A stretch of DNA of 11,696 nt from Chloroflexota bacterium (GTDB lineage: Bacteria; Chloroflexota; Dehalococcoidia; JAUQQI01). The notes below the pieces were generated by a model. That model did no database searches. It saw only the letters and a list, made by a program, of their open reading frames with translations, and had not been told where the DNA came from. Of the stretch, positions 1-5,928 are shown in pieces. The DNA lies in the NCBI GenBank assembly GCA_030549955.1, contig JAUQQI010000073.1:2765-14460 (forward strand), read 5' to 3'. Every line of letters starts with the position of its first letter. Position 1 is the first letter of the stretch. A program made the position numbers and the translations under genes.

Positions 1-2
1 AG

Positions 3-122
3 GAAGGTGGGCAGGGTCAGTGCGACCCGTCGGCTATCACCGACCCGGAGCTTCTTGACCAGAACTGTGTCCCGGCCGGCGGGGACCAGGGTCAGGGCCA
101 GGGCGGTGAGATCCCAAACTGA
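3..122 (+). CDS. 3' end of an unidentified protein with a Gly/Gln-rich tail (partial)
   Basis: An open frame enters from the left edge and stops at TGA 120-122, giving 39 residues. It contains two cysteines, a stretch around ITDPELLDQNC, and then a low-complexity Gly/Gln tail (GDQGQGQGGE) before the stop. Only 15 nt separate it from the next start, so it is probably the upstream gene of the same transcript. Such disordered tails occur at the C-termini of class A penicillin-binding proteins and other exported proteins, but nothing here identifies a family and I assign no function. The frame itself is supported by codon choice (G/C at third positions) and by the tight spacing to the following ribosome binding site. 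Confidence 0.55.
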   Translation, partial: EGGQGQCDPSAITDPELLDQNCVPAGGDQGQGQGGEIPN

Positions 123-124
123 GT

Positions 125-132
125 AAAGGAGG
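125..132 (+). promoter_or_regulatory. Ribosome binding site of the UGSC selenoprotein gene
   Basis: AAAGGAGG lies 5 nt before the ATG at 138. It is a strong Shine-Dalgarno match and fixes the start. This matters because the frame is also open upstream up to the TGA at 120-122. Confidence 0.8.
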
Positions 133-137
133 CTCGG

Positions 138-752
138 ATGGCAGGGGGCAAAATCGTTGTCCTGAATCCAACCGCCGAAATGCGGGTTCAGGAGCGGCCG
201 ATTGCAGCCCGGCCCGATTCGCTCGCCGGGAAACGGCTCGGCGTCCTCTGGAACGGAAAGCCGAATGCGGACATCCTTCTCGACCGGGTTGCGGGCCTGC
301 TGGCCGAGCGGTTTGGGGTTACCGTCACCGTCCAGACGACCAAACCGAATGTCAGTGCCCCGGCCCCGCCCGACGTCATCCAGAGGCTTATTCAGGAATG
401 CGACGTGGTTGTCAACGCTATCGGCGACTGAGGGTCCTGCACGTCGTGGAGTGTCCACGACTCGATTGAGCTTGAGGCCCAGGGGGTACCGACGGCCACC
501 ATCTGCACCGACGAATTTGTCAGCCTCGGCCGGACCGAAGCTCAGGCCCTGGGTATGCCGGGGCTGCCGCTGGTGGTGATCCCCCACCCGCTGGGCGGCC
601 TGCGGGCCGAGGAGGTCCGGGCGAAGGCCGAGGGGGCCGTGGATGAAATCGTCTATGTCCTTACCCAGCCGGCCGGGAAGCTGGCGGCCGAGTACCGGGA
701 GCAGAAGGTCGAACCGAAAAGTAAGTTCCGGCCCAAGCCCCTCTTCGCGTAA
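138..752 (+). CDS. UGSC family selenoprotein (in-frame UGA at codon 98 read as selenocysteine)
   Basis: The frame runs from ATG 138 to TAA 750-752, interrupted only by TGA 429-431. Read as Sec this gives 204 residues. Codon 98 begins the motif U-G-S-C (Sec98, Gly99, Ser100, Cys101), followed by TSWSVHDSIELE, GVPTATICTDEF and PLVVIPHPLGGL. This matches the UGSC family of (seleno)proteins, in which the first motif position is Sec or Cys. The protein is homologous-looking on both sides of the TGA with no frame change, so it is not two genes. U-x-x-C resembles a redox-active pair, but the family's reaction is unknown to me. Length and the VLNP-type N-terminus fit the family. A SECIS-like hairpin follows the UGA. 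The next gene, a DUF6282 protein, starts 15 nt after the stop. A pseudogene with a Cys-to-stop change is the alternative and seems less likely given the hairpin and the intact second half. Confidence 0.9.
443..461 (+). promoter_or_regulatory. Bacterial SECIS-like hairpin directing UGA recoding
   Basis: GTCGTGGA (443-450) pairs perfectly with TCCACGAC (454-461), leaving a GTG triloop at 451-453. The stem begins 11 nt after the UGA, and the first loop base, G451, is 20 nt after it. Bacterial SECIS elements are hairpins inside the coding region just after the UGA with a G at the start of the apical loop. In E. coli fdhF the loop Gs lie at about the same distance. The hairpin would bind SelB carrying Sec-tRNA. 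A bulged U, present in the E. coli element, is not obvious here. Whether it functions is inferred, not shown. Confidence 0.75.
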
Positions 753-767
753 GACCGGAGTCTGCCG

Positions 768-1634
768 ATGTCGCTGAACGAGACTGTGGCCCGGATTCTC
801 CAGGGGGCGGTTGATACCCACCTTCACGCCGCCCCCGACCCGTACATCGAACGCCGGCTCGACGTTATTGACGTGGCCCGGCAGGCGGCTGAGGCCGGGA
901 TGGGGGCCATCGTTTTTAAGAGCCACGAATATTGTACCGCTCCCCTGGCCGCCATGGTCCAGCGGGTGGTGCCCCAGGTCCGGGTTTTCGGGGCGGTGAG
1001 TTTGGACCTGGAGGTCGGGGGTCTTAACCCGGCTGTGGTCGAGATGGCCGGCCGGCTGGGCAGTAAGATTGTGTGGTTTCCCACGTTCTCGGCCCGGGCC
1101 TGGGTCCGGCGGACCCGGCCCGACGGGGAGGGCCAGACGGTCCTGGACGAAAACGGCAAGTTAAAAGCCGGGGTCTTTGAAATTCTGGACGCCGTCAAGA
1201 AGTACGATATGGTCCTGGCAACGGGTCACCTTGGCCTGGACGAGCAGCTCGCCCTTATCCGGGAGGCCCGCCGCCGGGGCATTGAAAAAATCGTGGCGAC
1301 CCATGCCTTCACCGTGGCCGGACCCGAGGACCAGCTTGCCCTGGCCGAAGCCGGGGCAATTATCGAGCACTGTTTTCTGTACCTGCTTCCGACGACCAGA
1401 ACCCAGCTGGCCGGCACCCCCGCCCCCCGACTGGACCCGGAGACCCTGGTTGGGGCGATCCGACTTGTCGGCCCCGAGCGGTGCCTGATCTCCACGGACC
1501 TTGGGCAGGCCCACAATCCCCCCCCCACCGAAGGATTCCGCATGTTCGTCGCCCTGCTCCTCAGGGAGGGGCTGGAGGCCGAAGAAGTCGAACGAATGGC
1601 GAAGACCAACCCCCGCAACCTGCTCGGCCTTTAG
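768..1634 (+). CDS. DUF6282 family protein, amidohydrolase-like metal-dependent hydrolase
   Basis: The 288-residue protein has the features of the DUF6282 family: VDTHLHAAPDPY near the N-terminus (His18-x-His20), GAIVFKSHEY (Lys51, His53), LEVGGLNPAVVEMA, IVWFPTFSA, ATGHLG (His154), VATHAF (His179), EHCFLYL and ISTDLGQ (Asp244). HxH, a Lys, two later His and a late Asp are the ligand pattern expected of an amidohydrolase-superfamily barrel, so it probably binds one or two divalent metals. The substrate is not known. Start ATG 768 has GGAG at 757-760 with 7 nt spacing. No signal peptide or membrane segment is visible, so it should be cytoplasmic. It follows the UGSC gene by 15 nt, which suggests co-translation and perhaps a shared pathway. 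Family assignment is from remembered sequence patterns. Confidence 0.82.
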   Translation: MSLNETVARILQGAVDTHLHAAPDPYIERRLDVIDVARQAAEAGMGAIVFKSHEYCTAPLAAMVQRVVPQVRVFGAVSLDLEVGGLNPAVVEMAGRLGSKIVWFPTFSARAWVRRTRPDGEGQTVLDENGKLKAGVFEILDAVKKYDMVLATGHLGLDEQLALIREARRRGIEKIVATHAFTVAGPEDQLALAEAGAIIEHCFLYLLPTTRTQLAGTPAPRLDPETLVGAIRLVGPERCLISTDLGQAHNPPPTEGFRMFVALLLREGLEAEEVERMAKTNPRNLLGL

Positions 1635-1640
1635 GCGAGC
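1622..1640 (+). other. Hairpin at the end of the DUF6282 gene
   Basis: GCTCGGCC and GGCGAGC form a 7-bp GC-rich stem with one bulged G and a TTTA loop, spanning the stop codon at 1632-1634. No U-run follows, so it does not look like an intrinsic terminator. It could slow read-through or stabilise the 3' end of the upstream mRNA, but GC-rich hairpins arise easily in this DNA. Confidence 0.3.
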
Positions 1641-1645
1641 GGCCG

Positions 1646-1654
1646 TGGTATAAT
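1646..1654 (+). promoter_or_regulatory. Extended -10 promoter candidate for the helicase operon
   Basis: TGGTATAAT gives a perfect TATAAT (1649-1654) with the TGn extension of an extended -10 promoter. This stands out in GC-rich DNA. No TTGACA-like -35 lies 16-18 nt upstream, which extended -10 promoters can do without. Transcription would begin near 1661, about 10 nt before the ATG at 1671. The leader would therefore be very short and would only partly include the GGTGAG at 1659-1664 that otherwise looks like the ribosome binding site. Confidence 0.5.
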
Positions 1655-1670
1655 ACTCGGTGAGAACATT

Positions 1671-3863
1671 ATGTTAAAATCGCGCCCCCGCAAGGCGCCG
1701 AAACCCTCCGCAATGGACGCGCTGATCACCGAGTTCGCCGCCCGATACCCGTTTAACCTTGATGAGTTCCAGCTTGAGGCCATTCGGGAGCTTGCGAACC
1801 ACCGCTCGGTTCTGGTTGCCGCCCCGACGGGCACGGGCAAGACCGTCGTGGCCGAGTTTGCGGTCTTTATGGCTGTGCGGGAGGGTCTGCGCGCCTTTTA
1901 CACGACCCCGATCAAGGCCCTCTCAAACCAGAAATTCCGCGACTTCCGGGACCAGTACGGGGCCGAGCCGGTCGGCCTCATGACCGGGGATATCGTCGAG
2001 AACCCGGACGGGCAGATTGTGGTCATGACTACCGAGGTCCTCCGCAATATGCTTCTCCAGACGCCGGAGGAGCTCGAAAAGGTGGGTATAGTGGTCTTTG
2101 ACGAGATCCATTACCTGGCCGACCCGGAGCGGGGCACGACCTGGGAAGAGGCGATAATCTGCCTGCCGAAGCACATTCAGCTGGTCTGCCTCTCGGCGAC
2201 GGTTTCGAACGCCGCGGAGCTGGCCGAGTGGATAAGCCGGGTCCACCGGCCGATCAGCCTTATTTTCCACAACGAGCGGGCCGTACCCCTGGAGCATTAT
2301 TACTTCCACAAGGGTAAGCTCGAGAAGTTCCTGACGGCCGATGGCCGGGTGGTCCGGACTTTTCCGGGCGTCGGGGGCGAGTATCGCCGGCGAGATCGGA
2401 GCGGCAAGCCGTCGCCCGAGCCGACCCCTGTCGAGGTTCTGACGAGCCTCCGGTCCGCGGGGACGCGTCCGGCGACTTACTTCCTGTTCAGCCGGCGGGC
2501 CACGGAGGAGGCGGCCGAAGGGGCCGCCCAGCGGTCGTTCTTTCCGACCCGTGGTGCCCGGCGTCAGGTGGAAGAGGTCGTGGCCGACTACCTGGGGCGG
2601 CTGGCCCCGGAGGACCGGCGGCTGGCGCAGGTGGTGAAGCTCACCGGGTGTCTGGACCGGGGCGTCGCCTTCCACCATGCCGGGCTTTTGCCCCTGCTTA
2701 AAGTGATGGTCGAGGAGCTTTTTAATGCCGGGCTGCTCGGGGCAGTCTTTGCCACCGACACCCTGGCCCTGGGCATCAATATGCCCGCAAAGACTGTCGT
2801 TATCGGCGAGTTCACCAAGTACGATGGGGAAAGCCGGCGGATTCTCACGCCGAACGAGTACCAGCAGATGACCGGGCGAGCCGGTCGGCGGGGAATGGAC
2901 GAGCAGGGCTACTCCGTAATCCTCTACTCGCCGTGGGTCGCCTTCGAAGAGGTCCTCGAAGTCGCGACCGCACCCCTCTACCCGGTCGAGAGCGCTTTCC
3001 GTGTCCGTTACAATACGATCCTCAACCTCTGGCTCCGGGCCGGAAGCGACCGGCAGCCGGTGAAGCGAATCGAGTGGCTCCTCGATTCAAGTTTCCGTCA
3101 GTTCCAGCTCGAGCGGCAGTTGCGGGTCCTGGAAGAGGAACTGGCAGAAGTGACCGACCGCAGCCAGCAGACCCGCCGGGCCCGGCGGCTGGCCAGGGAG
3201 ATCGACCGGTTGCCCATCTGGCAGAACCAGGCGATGCTGCGCAGTGCCATCCGGACCCTGCGCCAGTTCGGGTACGTCCAGGCCCATTACGTCACCGACA
3301 AAGGGATGATGCTGGCAGACATCTTCGACCCGAACGGGCTCATTATCGTGGAGGCCCTTTACAACGGCCACCTCGACCGGCTCGAGCCCCTCGAGCTGGC
3401 CGAAGTGCTGAGCTGGTTTGCATTTGACCGGGACACTTACTTCTTCAACCGGCTCAGCTTGCCCCCGCACCTGCGCCAGCTTCGCCGCGACCTTGACCGC
3501 CTCCAGCGGCAGGTTATTGCGGCCGAGGAACGCAACGGCCTGGTGCTCACCCCAGGATTCACCCCAAGGTTCTGGGGCGTCGTGCTGGCCTGGGGGCAGG
3601 GTGAACCCCTCTCGACCCTGGTCGACCGAACCGGCCTGCCGGAAGGGGACCTGATTCTGGCCATTAACAAGACTCTCGACCTGATGCGGCAGGTCCGGGA
3701 CATGGTCCAGCACAGCCTTGCCCTGATGCCGGCCATCGGCCCGTCCCTGCTCTCGAGCCTGCAGACGGCCGATGCCACCCTGCGTCGGGGCATCCTGGAG
3801 CAGTCCCTCCGGGCGATGGACCCGCGGCCAGCGGAACCCCATGTAATCGGAGCAGCCGGCTAG
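1671..3863 (+). CDS. Ski2/Mtr4-like (HelY-type) DExH-box RNA helicase with DSHCT-like C-terminus
   Basis: This is a 730-residue superfamily 2 helicase. Motifs in order: Q-motif-like FQLEAI (33-38), motif I APTGTGKT (51-58), Ia TTPIKALSNQK (78-88), II DEIH (144-147), III SAT (175-177), IV YFLFSRR (270-276), HHAGLLP (335-341), V ATDTLALGINMPAK (361-374) and VI QMTGRAGRRG (399-408). HHAGLLP, GINMPAK and QMTGRAGRRG are typical of Ski2-like RNA helicases rather than RecQ or UvrB types. The C-terminal part (about 470-690) is helical, with a DSHCT-like region (IIVEALYNGHLDRLEP, then EGDLILAINKTLDLMRQV), as in Ski2/Mtr4 and bacterial HelY. The long arch insertion of Mtr4 is missing. The expected role is ATP-driven unwinding of structured RNA in turnover or rRNA maturation; the substrate is not known. 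It heads a run of four closely spaced genes. Confidence 0.9.
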   Translation: MLKSRPRKAPKPSAMDALITEFAARYPFNLDEFQLEAIRELANHRSVLVAAPTGTGKTVVAEFAVFMAVREGLRAFYTTPIKALSNQKFRDFRDQYGAEPVGLMTGDIVENPDGQIVVMTTEVLRNMLLQTPEELEKVGIVVFDEIHYLADPERGTTWEEAIICLPKHIQLVCLSATVSNAAELAEWISRVHRPISLIFHNERAVPLEHYYFHKGKLEKFLTADGRVVRTFPGVGGEYRRRDRSGKPSPEPTPVEVLTSLRSAGTRPATYFLFSRRATEEAAEGAAQRSFFPTRGARRQVEEVVADYLGRLAPEDRRLAQVVKLTGCLDRGVAFHHAGLLPLLKVMVEELFNAGLLGAVFATDTLALGINMPAKTVVIGEFTKYDGESRRILTPNEYQQMTGRAGRRGMDEQGYSVILYSPWVAFEEVLEVATAPLYPVESAFRVRYNTILNLWLRAGSDRQPVKRIEWLLDSSFRQFQLERQLRVLEEELAEVTDRSQQTRRARRLAREIDRLPIWQNQAMLRSAIRTLRQFGYVQAHYVTDKGMMLADIFDPNGLIIVEALYNGHLDRLEPLELAEVLSWFAFDRDTYFFNRLSLPPHLRQLRRDLDRLQRQVIAAEERNGLVLTPGFTPRFWGVVLAWGQGEPLSTLVDRTGLPEGDLILAINKTLDLMRQVRDMVQHSLALMPAIGPSLLSSLQTADATLRRGILEQSLRAMDPRPAEPHVIGAAG

Positions 3864-3868
3864 TCGCG

Positions 3869-4609
3869 GTGGTCGTTGGGCTGGTCGCCGACATCCACGC
3901 GAACCTGGTCGCCTTCGAGGCGGTTCTTAACCACCTCAAGCAGACTTACGGGCCGCCTGACGTGCTGTGGTGTCTCGGCGATATTGTCGGCTACGGACCG
4001 GACCCGAACGACTGCATCGACCTGTTGCGCCAGTTCAACTTTGTGGCCGTGGTCGGGAACCACGACCTGGTCGCGATCGGCCTTATGGAACCCGAGCTTT
4101 TCAATCCCGATGCCCGGGCCGCCGCCATCTGGACGGGGCAGGTTCTGCGGCCCGACAACAAGCTCTTTTTGCAGAACCTCCCCCGACGGGTCGTCCGGGA
4201 CGATTTCACCATCGTCCACGGTAGCCCCAGGTCCGAAGTCTGGGAGTACCTGCTGACGGTTTCCGCCGCCTGCGAAAACTTCCGGCATTTTGAGACCCGC
4301 TTCTGCCTGGTCGGCCACAGCCATATCCCGGTCATTTTCGGGTTCAATCCTGACACGGGAAACTGCAGCCGAGCGGATGTTCCCCCGGTCCTCGACCTGG
4401 GAAAGGTGCGGGGCCGCCTCATCATAAATCCCGGTAGCGTTGGCCAGCCCCGAGACCGGGACCCGCGGGCCGCCTATGCGGTTATCGACACCGAAAAGCA
4501 CACCATCTACCACCACCGGGTCGAGTACAATATTCGGCAGACCGCCGAAAAAATGCTTAACCTCGGGCTGCCGGAGCGGCTGGCGATTCGTTTAAATTAC
4601 GGCATCTGA
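3869..4609 (+). CDS. Metallophosphoesterase (Metallophos_2, YfcE/MJ0936-like)
   Basis: The 246-residue calcineurin-like phosphoesterase carries all the usual metal-binding blocks: DIHAN (Asp8, His10), LGDIVGYGPDPN (Asp38), GNHD (Asn64, His65), VHGSPR (His118), VGHSH (His150, His152) and a NPGSVGQPRD block typical of this subfamily. It should hydrolyse phosphomono- or diesters with two divalent metals in the cytoplasm; the substrate cannot be told from sequence. The start is GTG 3869, 5 nt after the helicase stop. The nearest GGAG (3849-3852) is 16 nt away, so translation probably depends on coupling to the helicase. No alternative in-frame start upstream fits the family's N-terminus. Its stop overlaps the next start by 1 nt (TGATG). 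Adjacency to an RNA helicase allows a role in RNA turnover, but this is inference. Confidence 0.9.
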   Translation: MVVGLVADIHANLVAFEAVLNHLKQTYGPPDVLWCLGDIVGYGPDPNDCIDLLRQFNFVAVVGNHDLVAIGLMEPELFNPDARAAAIWTGQVLRPDNKLFLQNLPRRVVRDDFTIVHGSPRSEVWEYLLTVSAACENFRHFETRFCLVGHSHIPVIFGFNPDTGNCSRADVPPVLDLGKVRGRLIINPGSVGQPRDRDPRAAYAVIDTEKHTIYHHRVEYNIRQTAEKMLNLGLPERLAIRLNYGI

Positions 4610-5235
4610 TGGGCCTGGGTCTCGCGGTCCTGGCAGGCATCCTCTACGGGGTCCTCGGAAATATCCTGGCCTGCCTCAGCCTTTACGGCCCGCAAATAGG
4701 CCGCCTCCGGGCGGGCCTGCTTTCGGGTCGGGGTCTGGTACTGGGGCTCGTAGGCCTCGCCTTCACCCTGGCGGCCTGGTACCGGACAGCCGGCGATGTT
4801 TCGATGCTTGGCCGCCAGCTTCTGCTCGGCCTGCCCCTCCTGGCCATCACCGGTACCGACCTGGAAGCCCGGCTGATTCCCAACCGGCTCACCCTGGGTG
4901 GGGCGGTGCTGGGGGTTGCGGTCGCCGCGGCTGAGGCCCGGCTCATCGCCGCCTGTGTCGGGGCGGCGGTGGCCCTCGGACTCTTCGGGGCTGTTTACCT
5001 GGTGGGTAACCGGCTCTACCCGGGGGGCTTCGGGGCCGGGGATGTCAAGCTGGCCGGACTGATCGGCCTCGAGCTCGGGTTTCCGGCCGGTCTGTCGGCC
5101 CTTCTGCTTGGGGTGCTGATTGGCGGGGGCGGAGCCCTGGCCCTGCTGATACTGCGGGCCCGTCGGCTTAAAGACCCGATTCCCTACGGCCCGTTCTTGT
5201 GCGCCGGAGCGGCGGTGACCCTGCTGACAAACTGA
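4609..5235 (+). CDS. Type IV prepilin peptidase (A24 family), short form without methylase domain
   Basis: The 208-residue, very hydrophobic protein has six to eight likely membrane helices. It has both catalytic aspartates of A24 (GxGD) proteases: Asp84 in TGTDLEARLIPNRL and Asp145 in GAGDVKLAG. The late PYGPFL block is also typical. The enzyme cleaves the leader of type IV pilin-like precursors at the inner membrane. The N-terminal methyltransferase/CxxC domain of full-length PilD is absent, as in CpaA- or FlaK-like short forms, so methylation of the mature pilin would need another enzyme or not occur. ATG 4609 shares one base with the upstream TGA, which implies translational coupling. No pilin, assembly ATPase or secretin gene lies in the window, so its substrates must be encoded elsewhere. 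Confidence 0.88.
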   Translation: MGLGLAVLAGILYGVLGNILACLSLYGPQIGRLRAGLLSGRGLVLGLVGLAFTLAAWYRTAGDVSMLGRQLLLGLPLLAITGTDLEARLIPNRLTLGGAVLGVAVAAAEARLIAACVGAAVALGLFGAVYLVGNRLYPGGFGAGDVKLAGLIGLELGFPAGLSALLLGVLIGGGGALALLILRARRLKDPIPYGPFLCAGAAVTLLTN

Positions 5236-5250
5236 GAAAGGAGACCGGGG

Positions 5251-5928
5251 GTGCGCAGCCTTATCCTGACAACCCTGATCGTGGCCGGAGCCTTTGTTGT
5301 TGCCCTCGGGGCGTCGGCCGTCGGACTCCTCGCCCTGGAATCGGCTGTAACATCCGAGGCCGAGGTCTTGCCCCTGGTGCTCTTGTGGGTCGGCGGGGTG
5401 GTGCTAGTGGTCGCCGCCGTCGCAGTGGTGGCCCTCACCTGGGTCTACCGCCGGCCCGCCCGGCCGGCCGTGCCTGCCGGCAGCCCGTGGGCGACCCTTC
5501 ATCAGCGCTACGGGGGTAGTGTCCAGTTCGCCGGCCACCGGCCGGTCGGGCTGGCTGGTGGGCGGTACCGGGGCCTGCCCCTCGAAATCGTCCGGCCCGA
5601 CCCGGAAGGGGGCGCCCCGGTCGTCCTCGTCCGGCTTGGGGGCGGCGGCAAGCTCGGGGCCGACTGGGAGCTTGTTGCCGATGCCAACCGGGTCGAGGTC
5701 AGGTCGTCCGATGCCAGCTGGGCCGGGCGGCTTGCGGGCGCCGGCCTGCCTCGCCTCTGGGCATCTTTTCGACCCCGACTGCGAAGGCTAACCTACTCGG
5801 CTGATGGGGCGGTTCTCACCTATGAGGGCACCCTCCCCGAGGCCGCCGACCAGTTTGAGGAGCTTCTCTCGGCCATGGCTCAAACCCTCACGGCCGTGGC
5901 CTACACTGCCGGCCGGGTGGAAAATTAG
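5251..5928 (+). CDS. Membrane protein of unknown function, two N-terminal helices plus soluble domain
   Basis: Start GTG 5251 is preceded by AAAGGAG (5237-5243) with 7 nt spacing, which is good support. The 225-residue product has two hydrophobic segments (about 4-29 and 39-66), a basic Pro/Arg-rich link (YRRPARPA, 66-73), and a soluble domain of about 150 residues. That domain includes a GHRPVGLAGGRYRGLPLEI stretch and a C-terminal helix (about 196-218). With two helices and a positive link after the second, both the N-terminus and the C-terminal domain should be cytoplasmic. I do not recognise a named family. The GRYRG-LPLEI pattern resembles membrane-anchored domains of unknown function seen in many bacteria. 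It ends the plus-strand operon and its TAG overlaps the stop of the convergent M20 gene. Confidence 0.75.
   Translation: MRSLILTTLIVAGAFVVALGASAVGLLALESAVTSEAEVLPLVLLWVGGVVLVVAAVAVVALTWVYRRPARPAVPAGSPWATLHQRYGGSVQFAGHRPVGLAGGRYRGLPLEIVRPDPEGGAPVVLVRLGGGGKLGADWELVADANRVEVRSSDASWAGRLAGAGLPRLWASFRPRLRRLTYSADGAVLTYEGTLPEAADQFEELLSAMAQTLTAVAYTAGRVEN

Noticed and set aside
120..122. TGA of the upstream partial gene read as Sec, fusing it to the UGSC frame (the frames are the same)
   Set aside because: A strong ribosome binding site and ATG follow at the right spacing, the UGSC family's N-terminus fits a start at 138, and no SECIS-like hairpin with the right spacing was seen after this TGA.
138..431. 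Two separate genes, or a pseudogene, at 138-431 and 555-752
   Set aside because: Both pieces are in one frame and form a continuous UGSC-family protein. The single TGA sits exactly at the Sec position of the motif and a SECIS-like hairpin follows.
1622..1640. Intrinsic terminator after the DUF6282 gene
   Set aside because: A stem is present but it has no following T-run, and a promoter-like sequence follows immediately.
1923..3842. Long minus-strand frames of about 250 codons under the helicase
   Set aside because: They are shadows of the helicase gene, with no domain and no ribosome binding site noted.
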